A stretch of 64,000 bases of DNA from Branchinecta lynchi (Eukaryota > Arthropoda > Branchiopoda > Anostraca > Branchinectidae). Positions 50,961 to 62,764 of the stretch are shown here, one piece after another. Each line of letters begins with the position of its first letter. Within the stretch, counting starts at the first letter, position 1. The notes beneath the pieces were generated by a model. It ran no database searches, was not told the DNA's origin, and saw only the letters and a program-made list of their open reading frames with translations. Location of the stretch: positions 166,001 through 230,000 of the forward strand of contig JAKZAP010000022.1 of NCBI GenBank assembly GCA_023053575.1, written 5' to 3'. The position numbers and the translations under genes were made by a program.

Positions 50961-51309
50961 TCGAATTGGAGGATGTATTGTGTTTCTAAGAAGAAGTTTA
51001 CTGGGATATCTCAGGTTTATGCGATTAGCTGTGTTTCAATCAATTACCCAGAATATGAATCAGTAGTTCAGTATCTATAGTGTTTCATTTTTCGTTCAAA
51101 TTGCCAAATTTGTTATATGACTAAATTATGGTACTCAAGTAGTACTTAAAGTAGCCTACTACTTAAGTACAAGTTCGGTACCTAAAACTCAAGTAGGCCT
51201 ACTACTTAAGTACAATTGTGGTCTGGTACTTAACACTTCATACTTAAGTACAAAATTCGAAAGTACTTAATACTTAAGTCCAAACTTGAAGTACTTGGTC
51301 CCAACACTG

Positions 51310-52790
51310 AAACTTATCATATGTTTAAACGTGTGTTCAAGTGATTCTGATGTTGAAATTCGGCAACGCCGTTAAAGCCCTTCTGGAACAAATTCTGTTC
51401 TATAAAGCTACATGAGTTCGTAAAAGGCTTTAGGCTTCACCTCCAGATTTTATTTTCGGATTCCAGATAATATTTTTCGTCGAGGTGGATCCGGAAGACG
51501 AAGCCGGACAAAAAGTTAGACGCCTCAGATTCCGGAATCTCGAAGGGTATGATAAAGGCGATTTCTGTCCGCACTTTATTCTTTTCGTTCACGAGGGGAT
51601 AGTAACTATAAATAAGAGCTTACTCCTCTTGTATTACCATTACTCAGAATAGCTTCCGTGGAACACGACCCAAGAGTTGAGGTTGGAAGGCAAGTGATAA
51701 GCGAAATACTAAGCCCAGGAATGGCTATGCGATATCTGTGTGCAAGAGGGATTATGTTGAGACGAAAATTCAGAAAGTGTACTACTGATGTTAAAACTTA
51801 TTTGTTTTGATCGTAGTTTATGGGCTACCACTTGTTTTTAATGCGACTGTTAAGTGCTTCTCTGATCTGAAAATAAGCTACAATAATTCTTTCCGGTTTC
51901 TACATGGTATTCCTACTTTCTGCAGTGCTACAGAAATGTTTGCTGATTTCCAAGTGTCAAATCTCCTGGAAATTAGGTGAATATCCGGAAATCTCTCAGG
52001 AGGCGGTTGATTGCTACGATAACAACTTACTTGCTGCTATATGCTCGATTGGGCTACAAATATCGATTCCCGCTTGGATCGCATTGAATAAGTCTGTATT
52101 CGATGGAGGTTAGCGCTTCTGCTGAATTTTACGGACAGCGTTCGTGTTTTCCGTTTTGTTTGTTTGTTTATTTTTCTTGTTTTTTCTTTTGTTTTTTTTG
52201 TTATACGCCGTAAAGGTGGATTATGAAGTTAAATAAATAAATAAATGGAAGCTACTGAAATATCCTCATCATCATTGTACCATAGCTAAAGACCGAGCTA
52301 CACAGCCTACACGCAACCCCAAAATCAAGTTCACTGACTTACAAAGCCTAGGTGGGGCTATTCAATTACAAGCTCCCCTGGTTTCTCCTAAAGGGTTCGA
52401 GCTCTTTTGAGCATATGGACCTTCGGCGGCGCCCATTGAGTAATTCTTTTCTATTATGAAAAGATTAGCCTATGCCTATTATTATGCTTATTGGTTTCGT
52501 GGAGCTTGTCAAATTCCTCCTTTCATAACTACTAATAACTGAATATAGGGGGATGTGATATTTGATAGGGTTGGACAAATCAAGCGGAAAATAGTCGCTG
52601 GGCCTTTACAAGGCCTGAGCTACGACAGTGGGCCTACAATCTTGTGTTTTCGACACAATTTCAATCCCAACCACCCTGTAAGAACAGGGGAAAAATAACT
52701 GCAAGCTATGAAGAATTTCATGACGATGGACTTCTATTTTGCAAAAAAAAAAGTGACCAAACTGGACTAAACAGAGGGATATTATAAATA
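51310..52790. other. Intron stretch without a recognised gene
   Basis: A 69-codon frame at 51904-52113 shows no motif. T-rich region and AATAAATAAATAAATGG near 52230-52246 may be a decayed retroelement end. Nothing else recognised. Confidence 0.35.
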
Positions 52791-52827
52791 TCTTTCATAT
52801 CTGCATCGGAAGATTATTCAGGAGTAA

Positions 52828-53360
52828 TGTAATGTAATGTTTATTTTTCACCCATCGTACAGGAAAGAGAAAATGATGGAGTATAAAAAAGAAAGAAAGT
52901 AGAAAAACACAAAAAAAGATCACACAACAAAGAAAAAACAAAAGGCAAATCACAGAGGGAAAAATCACACTTATGAATCGCAAAATGTCAAAAAACAATC
53001 CCTTGCCACTCATGGCCGCTCTTACTGCATTTTACTCGTTGACATAGCTCATCGAGCTTTTGAATCGGGTCAACGATACCGTATTTATTGGTCATGTAGG
53101 TATTGCGTGTCCAAGGAGGAAGACGAAGAAGGTATTTTGCGAATTTAAAGTAAATTCGTTTAATTTTTAGTCGGTCCGTCGCATTTAAAGTTTCAGAAAA
53201 TGGAGCTATATATAAAATATGGGGTAGCGCAACACGAAAATTCAACGAAGACCTGCATTTCCGTGCGTTAGGGAAGCTAGGCTCGGAAAATAGGAGGAAG
53301 CAGCTCCTCTGAAGGAGTACGAAAGTGATGATAAGATATATGTTTTTTTTTCTTACCATA
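52828..53360 (-). pseudogene. LINE C-terminal fragment and 3' UTR
   Basis: The minus-strand frame 52988-53359 contains NARKCRSSLNFRVALPH, NATDRLKIKRIYF and KYLLRLPPWTRNTYM, typical of the C-terminal region of LINE ORF2. The 3' UTR (52828-52875) is shared with 36383-36430. On the plus strand, 53360-53495 ends in (TTA)n after GGGCAATAAAT, the tail of a separate retroelement. Confidence 0.65.
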
Positions 53361-53569
53361 ATTTCTGTTGATAGTAATGTTCTTTTCTTTCATTTCTTTC
53401 TTTCTTGGTTTTGTCTTCTTCCTCATTTAATTACTCTGTCTTTTCGTACGTTTGTGCATTGTGATGGGCAATAAATTTATTATTATTATTATATGTATTA
53501 TTTTTCGGCAATGGCTTACCTCTTGCTTACCTTTGTAGCTGCTGAATATTTCAAGCATATAGAAACAAG

Positions 53570-53745
53570 CACATAGAGGTACCACAAACCCGAAAGAATA
53601 AGTTCATTTGATGAAATCAGTCATCAGGTGATAGAGGGAAAGCGAAGTAACGCATTTTTATCGGGTTTTCAGGCCTATTTAAGTAAATAAGTGATGTGTA
53701 ACTAGACTGTTTTATCTCCGTCCTACTCGGTCAAACTTAAAAAAA
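53570..53745 (+). repeat. Dispersed repeat D, copy 2
   Basis: Homologous to 5985-6180; see that entry for shared phrases. Confidence 0.55.
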
Positions 53746-54489
53746 AAAAAGGCATTTGTCTGGGTGGTCGGATCTGGGAAGTTAAAATTTCCAGGTCAAT
53801 ATATAGTATTCACAATATTATAGTATTTATGTGTCACTGGATGGACCATATGGTTTGGGCATAATTCCATTTATTTGTTTTCCTCAGTTCTGAGGGAAAC
53901 AAATTAATAAATAAATATAAACAAATCTCGCCAAAACCCTTATACGATTGACAAGTGTCTTCGTTCTAGTCCAACCTAACCCTGAGACTCGACCACGGGA
54001 CCGACGAACGAACAGAAAAGCGATCGGTACATAGTGATCATGCAGTTTACTTTTTAGAATTTCCGATCGACGGAAAAGTCGTGACTAAAAGTGATATTTT
54101 ACTCAACAGCAATACTGTTAAAAGAAGTCAGACGGAAAACCTAATAAAAAAAGAAGAGTAGATCAGTCTTTCGATATATTTCTCTAACTTTTTTGACAAC
54201 TATGAAGGGATTGTAAAATTTTTTCGTAAAGAATTTCGTTACTGGTTTGAAAACGTCACAGAAAAAACAGTGATCCTGCAGACGCGTATGCTGCATTTAT
54301 TTAGATTATTAAGATTAGTTATGGGGTTTATTGGAAATAATACTAGGAACGACAAAACCCTCCAGAACTTCACATTTGTTAAGAGGTTTAACAATCCCCT
54401 TTTTGACAGACTAGCCAACATAACACTAATAAAGAAAGAAAGAAGAAAAAAGAGAGGAAGGTAAAAAAAAAGAAAAGAAAATAGATTAT

Positions 54490-54795
54490 GCACTAACTCC
54501 GTTCCTGGTCAAACTCCCAACAAATAAAAAGCTATAAACTCCAAAACCTGCCTTCAAAAACTAATCCAAACAAATAAATAAAATATATAAGAATAAATAA
54601 AAATAACGGAATCTGGGGCAACCTGAGAACGACTCAAATCAAAATAACACAGTTTAAAACTCATATTGCTGGAGACAAAGGGTTTTAAAATCTCGACGGA
54701 ACTCACACAGATTCTCTGACCTTCTTAATGATTCTGGCAATTTACTCCATACATCATCCATATAGTGAAGGCTCGGGGCTGGCTAAAGTGAAGCT
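54490..54795 (-). pseudogene. LINE ORF2 terminal fragment and 3' UTR
   Basis: On the minus strand a frame near 54650-54770 reads YMDDVWSKLPESLRRSENLC and EFRRDFKTLCL, the WxxLPxxlR...FxxxxKxxL ending common to CR1/Jockey-type LINEs, then a stop and an AT-rich UTR. It lies about 45 bp downstream of the Axin donor at 54838. The region 53746-54490 holds no recognised gene. Confidence 0.6.
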
Positions 54796-54837
54796 GAAGG
54801 AGTAAATCAACGAAAATAATTAAATAAAAAAGCTTAC

Positions 54838-54975
54838 ACTGTGCTGCTCGTACAAGACAGTGCGTCATCCGTATGGGCCCCAGAGCTCATCGATTGGGCT
54901 TCGCTATCTTGTCGAGAGACGACCAGACAGGGATTATACACAGAGTAGGGACTCGGGGCTGGCCGCGAGATGGTT
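54838..54975 (-). CDS. axin: Axin exon: serine-rich segment before the GSK3-binding region
   Basis: A 138-bp internal exon with acceptor TTTGCTTTCAG before 54975 and donor GTAAGC after 54838. I chose this donor because it leaves two bases, which the next exon (44210) needs, and it has the better consensus than GTGTAA three bases earlier. The product contains ISRPAPSPYSVYNPC and RQDSEAQSMSSGAHTDDALS, matching the vertebrate PYY...[28 protein letters not shown] segment between RGS and the GSK3 site. It is the 5'-most Axin exon found; RGS-domain exons should be upstream (above 54975) but were not recognised. Confidence 0.85.
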
Positions 54976-56128
54976 CTGAAAGCAAAACAAAACCATAAAC
55001 AATAATACAAAACATAAAAAAAAAAACATGCTAACTGCAAAACTAAAACGATTTGTATTCTACAGACGACTGCGGTAACTCAGTGGAGCAAAGTAAATAC
55101 ACTCTTATCTGGGAATCAATTATAAGGCCCCAGTTCATGCAAGGACACAAAAAGTACAACAAAACCAAATCAAGATGTGGAATATACAAAACATAAAATG
55201 CTTCACTGACGGGCACAAAGAAGTACATCCCCTCCAAGGGTGGTTTAGAAATATGAAAATTTTGATCAGAGTTTTCGGTTCTTCAATTCATTTCAATATA
55301 CGTTTTCCGGCAAAAACAGAAAACTACCGGAAACCAGCATCAAAGCGAATTTTTTAACTTGCGTCCGTTTGCATGAAATTTGGTACATGCACTAATATGA
55401 GTTTGTGTTTTCAGCTGCGACCAGAAATTCCACAGGAAACTGCGCCAAAGCGAACTTGAAACATGATAAGATCGCGTTTTCAGCTGGTAACGTGAAGTGT
55501 AAGAACGACACGACGTGAATGCTTAGACGTTTCGCGCTGTCAGTAAAACAGCCGAAAAAATAATCCAGATATTCGAATCCCAGATCCACAGTCCACGCGT
55601 GAACCCGGATTTGGATTTCTCAAGTTACTTTTAACCACACCATATCGAAGACCAACAATGGTCTATTTTTGTTAGATGGCACTAAATACGTTTAAAGCGC
55701 TAAACGAAGGTCAAGGATACAAAATTTACTGTGGTCCTCCTTCAGACCCCCCACCCCTCCCATCTGTGAATAATGATGCAAAGATCTATTGTCACTAAAA
55801 ATAATCACGAAAAACCTCTGGACTTCCATCATTCCAACATTGATAAGCAAAAATTCCGACTTAGTACTCCCGTCCCGTAGCTGTCCTACATTCAGCACTT
55901 GCAACTTTTTGAAGCAAGCTGCAGTGTTGTGTACACCTTCAACATATCCACCAATAAAACACATCGCTTTATTTTGACGAATATGAACACTTTCAAAATT
56001 CACATGCTTTATTTTGAAGAATATGAACACGTTCAAAATTCACATACATGCTTCACATAAGCTTCTACCTCTTGTTATTTTTTGCCATAGTTGGGGAGAA
56101 GGAGAGCTTACAAATACGGGTACATAAA
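54976..56128. repeat. Intron; 37-bp direct repeat at about 55975-56050
   Basis: GAATATGAACACTTTCAAAA...CATGCTTTATTTTGA is repeated in tandem with small changes. It is followed by CATAAGCTTCTACCTCTTGTTA, which resembles a family A terminus. The minus-strand frame 55692-56036 over this region has no recognised domain. No Axin exon was found here. Confidence 0.4.
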
Positions 56129-56433
56129 GAGCGTGTTCCACCCTTGTAACAATAGTTACTATTAGTTACTATTTCCGTTCCATCCTCACGAAAAGTTACT
56201 ACGCTGACCGTTCCAACCTTGTCGGAATAGTAACTAATAGTTACTATTTGCTTACCATGCTCGGGAGCGTGGTAAGCGTAGTAACTACGCATCTCTGGAA
56301 CGTGATTGGTCGGATTCGCCCCTGGCGTGAGATCCTGCTGGAAAATAGAAAAATCGTTCCAGCCTTGACGGCAAAAAGCCAGAATTCGCGACGTCATGCG
56401 TAGTAACTACGGTAAGTAGGATGGAACACGCTC
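56129..56433. mobile_element. MITE family C, copy 3, with 3-bp target duplication AAA
   Basis: Starts GAGCGTGTTCCACCC, ends GGATGGAACACGCTC, flanked by AAA at 56126-56128 and 56434-56436. Inverted relative to copy 1. 305 bp, the same length as copy 1. Confidence 0.85.
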
Positions 56434-56653
56434 AAAGTGATCAGTTAAACTTCGTTTGTTGAACGGGAAACTGTTACGATGAACCGAAAAACGTTTCGTT
56501 CCTGACTCGGATGGACAGTTGCTAGAATCATCCGTGAAAGTTTGCGAAAGAATTTAATTATCAGATAATACCTTCCGTGACAAGTATTACCTAATAGATC
56601 TAGATTAAGGGATTTGCAAGTTTACGGATTCTGGAATCTGACAGACCCGATTA

Positions 56654-57240
56654 TTGTCTGGTACAGGAAGTATAACAATGTTAACTTTTGGGATCCCATA
56701 CTTTTCATCAATGAATCTTTTGTGTCTTTCTGATTCGTCTCAGATTGAAACAAGATCCAAACATAAATTACGAATGCCTCGGGTTGTTACTGAAAGGTCC
56801 AGGTTCTGTCTTCGGTATCTCATTCCTCTTCACTGGGAGAGTGTGAAGTTAATTATGGATTTAACGGTAGGAATAGCTGCTATAAAATCACGGCTTAGAA
56901 GAATGCTGATTGAGAATTTCAGAAGTTAAGTAAGTGATTCTCACTTTCCGGTTGTCTCTTCTTTTGTTATTTATATAAAGTCAATCGACGTTCCCATCCT
57001 TGTTTAATTTTAATTATTATTTATATATTTACTTTTGTTTAATTGTGAATGTGCCTTGGCCTTGCTCTCGGTTAGCTGTATGATTATATAGCGGATGGAT
57101 GTTATTGGGTATGATTCTTCATGTTTAAGTTAATTTGATTTTATTTATTTTTTCTGTGTGCGCTCGAGCTCTGCTCTCAGCAGCGGAAAGTGATAATGAT
57201 AGACTTTTTTTTTTGCAAATAAAGATAACCTTGTAACCTT
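56654..57240 (+). pseudogene. LINE ORF2 C-terminal fragment with 3' end
   Basis: The frame to 56929 contains TRSKHKLRMPRVVTERSRFC, YLIPLHWESVK and SRLRRMLIENF, the RxxxxLxxPxxxTxxxxxS...LWNxLP...Fkxxlk pattern of LINE C-termini. The 3' UTR ends GCAAATAAAGATAACCTTG then a TTGAACC-type repeat. CAGGAAGTATAACAATGTTA followed by ACTTTTGGGATCCCATA occurs both at 56664 and 57259, a short direct repeat around it. Confidence 0.6.
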
Positions 57241-57335
57241 GAACCTTAACCTTGGATCAGGAAGTATAACAATGTTAACTTTTGGGATCCCATATAAAGG
57301 TTTGGTCTTGTTTTTACCACGACGTTACCGACTTA

Positions 57336-57638
57336 GAGCGTGTTCCACCCTTCTAACAATAGTAACTATTAGTTACTATTTTCGTTAACCTCGTAAAAAG
57401 TTACTACGCTGACCGTTACAACTTCTCGAAATAGTAACTGATAGTCACTATTTGCTTACCATGCTCGGGAGCGTAGTAAGCGTGGTAACTACGCATCTCT
57501 GTAACGTGATTGGTCGGGTTCGCCCGTGGCATGATATTCTGCTGGAAAATAGAAAAATCGTTCCGGGGCTCGACGGCAAAAAGCCAGAAATCGTGAGTGC
57601 ATGCGTAGTAACTATGGTAAGTAGGGTGGAACACGCTC
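57336..57638. mobile_element. MITE family C, copy 4, with 3-bp target duplication TTA
   Basis: Starts GAGCGTGTTCCACCC, ends GGGTGGAACACGCTC, flanked by TTA at 57333-57335 and 57639-57641. Same orientation as copy 3 and only 0.9 kb from it. Immediately before it, 57281-57316 carries a short family B-like phrase ending AGGTTTGGTCTTGTT. Confidence 0.85.
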
Positions 57639-57641
57639 TTA

Positions 57642-60310
57642 GTCAAACAAATATATCAAACTTCGGAAACTTCGTTAGCAGTGAGCAAATTAATACTGAA
57701 AGGTCGGGACAAATCATACTAATCACTTACAAGAGTGCTGGCAGGTCAGGCAAAGAAGGACGACATTTCATACATCCAGTGCCAAATTTCAGAGATGTAT
57801 CTCTAATTATGATTTTAGAAAACCACTAGCTCAACTTCCGGTACTCCGACTTGTTTCTTGAACTCGGGGACTTTTCACTAAATTCTGACAGAAGTAACTT
57901 GGTGGTTTGAGTGACGCGAACTTTTTAATCGTGCAAATCACTAAAAAGGAGATCGCAAAGAAGACTGACATATTTCATACATTTCGAGCCAAGTTGTGGT
58001 TTTGTAGGATCAGTGCGGAGAGATTGGAACGGAAACAGGACCCTTGCAAACATCAGAAAAAAGGACAAAACTTGCACTAACACTTTGCACTAACGTTCAA
58101 TCTTGAAAATGAAAGAATCTATTTTCTGCTAATGAATTCATGGATGTATTGGAGGAACTCTGTGTACTGTTTTTTTTTATTTTTTTCGTTTTTATGTTTA
58201 ATAATTTGTATTAGATAACTAAACGGTATTTTTGTGTTGTCAGGTAGCACAGCGCAGGGAAACCGCAAAAATCGAAAAGAAACGAGGGCCTTCGCGCACT
58301 CGTTAAAGGACACCTGAACAATGAAACCATACTTGAGCACACCATAGAGAATGCATTTACAGACATGGCCACGGAGAGCATTCTTCTCCTGAGCGTGACG
58401 TTTTCAAAATAGGGATGATCGTTTCTGGAGGTTTGCACATGCAAACTCCAAGACAAAAAACGCAATCATTTAAATCGTGTACGGCACTGGCCGGATCGTA
58501 CTGGAATTTCTTCTAGATATACATGTGTGCTTAACTGGTTAAAACATATTCCAGAAGAAGGGTTGATTGGAGACATTTATTCATTTCTAAAATTGTTCGG
58601 TACTGAAATAAGGACAGATTCAAAATGGAGCAAAAGTCATAGCTTGAAACACTATTTCGTACTTGGATTCGGTTTCCCGTAGGCAATGTTAACGGAAGTC
58701 ATACAGATAGGAATGATACTTGGCACTCTTCATTCAGGTGTCCTTTAAGGCCGCGCCTTATAACTTAAACGCTTAAGCCCGTATCTAAACCTCGCCTTCT
58801 TGGAACACCGACCCCCTACAAGACCTACAGCTAGATTGTTTGTTTCAAAACCAACATAGAAAGCAGAGGAGGAAGCGTCGAATTAACCTTTAAAGAAGAT
58901 ATTAGTGTACGAAAGCTAAGGATTTATGACGACAAATCCAATGTTCGGCTTGCCCGTGAAGGAATTTCGAAAATAAATTGAAATTGAAATTGGATATACC
59001 AAAATGTCCTAGTTGGACGTGTTATGGAGACATCCCATAGAACTTTGCTCTGCAATAGTCCTCCTAGTTATTCCCTCCCTCTATCGCCTACTTTTCTGTG
59101 TATCTCTTCGGTTACCATCACCATCATTAATTTCCCGGCATCGTGACAATAGGTCACTCGGTCTTTGCCCACTAGCTCCAGTTAGCTGCTCGCTAATCCG
59201 AGGTCAGGCTTTGATCCATTTCATTCTAAGTATTTTGGCTACGGAATGAGTCGTAGCCAAAAGAGTTATCTTTCATCCTTGGTCCAAGCAGGACCTCTCT
59301 ATGTTATAATGTATTGTAAGAGTTGTTTATATATTTAGTTAGGGACCCATTAGTGTTATATATTATGTGTCAAACTCTTGTTCACGTAATACAAGTAAAT
59401 TAACTATAGACGGTATGGTCCATCTCGGCTAGTAGGCCTCGGGCTTGACTGGATATGTGAATACCAGCTTCGCTAGGGTGTGTGAACCAGCTTGATTAGG
59501 GATTTCTGGATTGACTGCGGCTGAGCTATAGAATTCCCCGAGGCTTTCCCTTGTCTCCTTATGTCCAGTTTCCTGACTGGTCCTGGGTCTAGTGGGCACC
59601 TACGGTGTCAGATGTCTTCAGCCCACACCCCAGGAGCCTTATCTTCATTAAACCTCGCCTCCACTCGTCCATCCTCTTAACAGAAGTCAACATATAGATC
59701 ATATTTAACAATGCAAGTTCACCATTATGACTGTGGCGAATCTCAAACTAGCGGAAACAGGCATAGGTATTATAATAATAATAATATAATAATATTGCTA
59801 AAAATCAGGCCACAAAGCCTCTACAAAATTCGCTTGAAACTGTTGAGTTTAAACATTTCTTCCTGAAACATTCTGTCGATGTGACTCTTGAACATGTTGA
59901 GTGACTGGCAGTTGGCAGTTTCCTCCGGAAGGCTACTCCAGTGAGCAGCTGATCTGCAGCTAGTCTCAGCCTCGGTCACAGCAAATGGCGACTATTAAAA
60001 CGATCCCCGCCGTGGTCAATTCCCAAGACATATAGGCTAACTTAAACGAATCCCCAACTCGGGGAGACACGCATGGAACAGTCACTCCTTAAACCCGAGC
60101 GGACTGAATCATTTGGGATGAATCCGGTCAGTTCTGGCCGCTGGTTTGTTTCTTCTCTGACGAAGACCTATACCTGACGAAGATCTTTGCGAAGAAGAGC
60201 CGAAATAGGGCAAGAGCAAATCTTAGCTGACGATTTGCCAAGACCGATAATTCTTTTGATAATCTTGTGCATAGAGATCGAATATAAGGTTTGAGGCCAA
60301 GCTGACCATT
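57642..60310. other. Intron stretch without a recognised gene
   Basis: Searched for Axin RGS-domain exons on the minus strand without success. Around 59820-59990 the minus strand has phrases of a LINE C-terminus (for example the segment reading ...WSSLPEETANCQ), suggesting another fragment. An (ATA)n run lies near 59770-59790. Confidence 0.3.
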
Positions 60311-60314
60311 CCTT

Positions 60315-61930
60315 ACGAAAGAAATAGAAAACCGTGATTGTCGGGGGGGGGGGGGGGTCTTGATCAGCTAGTAATCCCTCTGAGATGATGTGCGAGGGAC
60401 AAACACAATTTCGGATATTTCGGTACACTTCTAACACGCACATTTTAATATTTGTTATTATATTTGAATTTATATGTCATTCAATCCGCATCGTTCTTTT
60501 GGTTTTTGGGATCCAAAAACGTAAGTGGAGGGATACCTATGACATTGCAAAAGTTGTCCGTCTGTCCGTCCGTCTGTCTGTTAGCACGGTAACTCTCGAA
60601 GGGGTCGAGATGTTTTGATCAAACTTGGCATGAGGACTCTTTAGGTCAAAGTAAGGTCAAGTTCGAAGATGGGCTATGTAGCTCTATATTTAGGGGTGGG
60701 AGAGGGGTTTGAAATTAAGGGGATCAAAATATTTTTTAAAAGCTAATGAAATAGTCGAATTAGGGGTACGGAGACATGCTGAATCTGAATATGAAAATAT
60801 TCGGACAAATAATTCAACCGGAATCCGGCGAAAACCGGAAAACTTGTGAAAAATAAAAGTTTAATATGAAGTTGATTGGAGGATCGATGTAGGGGCAAGG
60901 AAACGTGCTGAGTCCGAATATGAAAATTATTTTCTCGCCGGACAATTAGTTCGGCCGGGGCCAAAACCGGAGAATTTTTTTAAAGTAAAAGTATTATTTA
61001 ATTTGATAAGATGTTTGATTTGCAGGATACTAGACATGCTAAATTCGCATATGACAATCATTTTATCACAGGACGTATAGATCGCTCGGAATCCGGCTGA
61101 AACCGGAAAATTTGTTAAAAGTAAAAAGTTTAATCTGAAGTTGATTAAAGGTTGGATGTAGGGATTCGTTTTTGAGCTTTATTTTCGGACAAGTAGTTCC
61201 GGAATTCCGCCAACACCGGAAAATTGGCAGAAGTAAGGCAGGAAGTTTCGATCTGCTTCGTCAAAATAGGTATGACTTAAAAGGGTAAACACACATGCTG
61301 AAACCATATCTGAACTTGGTGTTCTCATATGATTAGCTATTTGGCCTTAATCAAGTTAAAGTTGAAGTTTAAGTTTTATTTATTTTCAATATTGACAAAT
61401 AAATAAATAAAAAACAACACTTTCGCGCTGGAGAAAAAACCTGTTTGCATTCGCGCGAAAGTCCACATAACTACTTAGCTATATAAGGAAAAAAAGAAAA
61501 AAGAAATCCAATCTCTCTCACTCATCAATACTCAACTCCCCCTGTTGTTTAGAATTCTCCCCTGAACTCCCCCCCCCCCCCCCGTAGAGAAATTTAGAAA
61601 GTAATCTGTTTCTAAATCTTAAGAGTAAAAGTGTTCAAGGAGTCTGGCGAAGACTGGATATGGCGAAGACAAGACCCAGTTGTCTGGACAAATTTGAAAT
61701 TTGAGATTCCATCGAAACCTTTGGCCTTGTTAGTTGCATGTCGTTGTATGGTTTGTTGGTTCCGCATCGTGTTGCTATTGTGTTGGATCTTATGGTTTAG
61801 TTTTGTTTTTTTTTCGCTGAGGGCAGTTTGCCGGGAGTACAATCGAAATATACGAAATTATATTTATCACTCGCACATCGTCTTAGAGGTATAACTAACT
61901 GATGAAGAAAAAAAAACCAAAAATCACGGT
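60315..61930. mobile_element. Element with imperfect ~115-bp inverted ends enclosing a family B copy
   Basis: Left 60315-60430 (GAAATAGAAAACCGTGATT...GATGATGTGCGAG...TTTCGGATATTTCGGTAC) and right 61835-61930 in reverse (GAAATAGAAAACCGTGATTT...GACGATGTGCGAG...TTTCGTATATTTCGATTGTAC) are inverted copies with many changes. Poly-G (60342-60357) and poly-A runs sit at equivalent places. Target duplications are not clear. Confidence 0.5.
60500..61730 (+). repeat. Tandem-repeat-cored family B, copy 3
   Basis: Starts TTTTTGGGATCCAAAAACGTAAGTGGAGGGATACC, then a GTCCGTCTGTCCGTCCGTCTG microsatellite-like tract (60557-60580) as in family A. Units with GACATGCTGAATC, AAACCGGAAAA and TTGATT follow. It ends CATCGAAACCTTTGGCCTTGTT. 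A C-run lies at 61569-61583. Confidence 0.75.
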
Positions 61931-62764
61931 TTTCTATTTCTTCCTATACTTACGTTTTATGTTTTACGTTTTACTACGCATATTATATTACATATTCAAC
62001 GATCCGACGCGACATCAAGATTAAAAGGTTACGGTTTCGGGATTGATTTAAAGAGTTTCAGACCTCTGAAAAGAAGAAAAGCAGGGCCTTTGTTCTTTAA
62101 AACCTATATTTTCTGTCACCGTGTCAGCTAAACGTGCCAAATATCTCTCCTCTTTAGAAGTATGAGTGATACAAGGGATCCTTTGACGACAAAGGAGGAT
62201 CCTTCCTTTAGGTGTGGGGAAGGGGTATTGAAGGACTGGAGGGCGCCAATTTCACGTGCGCCAAACAAAACGGAAAGCTTTCATGTGAAAGTACAAAGAA
62301 GTTATTCTTTCCCTCTGTTGATATTGTTTTAATCTCTTCCCGCTCTGAGAGAATACACTGGAGTAATGAAAATACTGCTTTTTGGGATATGAGCAGGAAC
62401 TAATAATCCTGTGGGAGAATTCTAGTCTTCCCTTTGAGCTGTAAGATTGGTTCCTCGCCGTGATCAGTGCACGATCGTCCACAAAGGTTACTTAAAACTG
62501 GTTCCAGTCGAGTTGCCCGCCGCCTATACAAACTCCCAAAGATCTGCAGCGTGACCCATGATATTCCAAAGCCCCTCCACCATCGAATTTTCTGTAAGAA
62601 TTTTCAAGTCAGGAATGCCGCTGATCCCCTTTTCAGCTTTCACCTGTCCTAAGGGGGGAGACACCACAGTAAAAAGTCATAAGCTCACACTTCTCAATCA
62701 CAAACAGAAAACAGGGAGAAGATCAACAATTATTCAACCTTCCGGGCCCATCCAAACAAAACCT
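61931..62764. other. Intron stretch without a recognised gene
   Basis: Small frames at 62212-62403, 62467-62652 and 62558-62824 show no domain. No Axin exon recognised. Confidence 0.35.

Larger units (their letters stand above)
47124..51309. mobile_element. Possible hAT-like element ends with AAGTACTT clusters
   Basis: The left CCGTGTTGGGA at 47124 and right TCCCAACACTG ending at 51309 are inverted copies (one mismatch). Next to each is a cluster of TCAAGTACTT/AAGTACTTGAA motifs (47140-47275 and 51125-51300). Flanks AAACTGAA and AAACTTAT agree at only five of eight positions, so I cannot be sure that the two ends belong to one element. The interior holds other repeats. Confidence 0.35.

Noticed and set aside
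55692..56036. 114-codon minus-strand frame as an Axin RGS exon
   Set aside because: Checked for RGS helices (FxxFLxxE, FWxACxxFR patterns); none present, and no acceptor/donor in the phase required by exon 54838-54975.
58211..58465. 84-codon minus-strand frame as an upstream Axin exon
   Set aside because: No RGS or tankyrase-binding motif and part of the sequence is repeated nearby (GTGTCCTTTAA phrases), suggesting a repeat.
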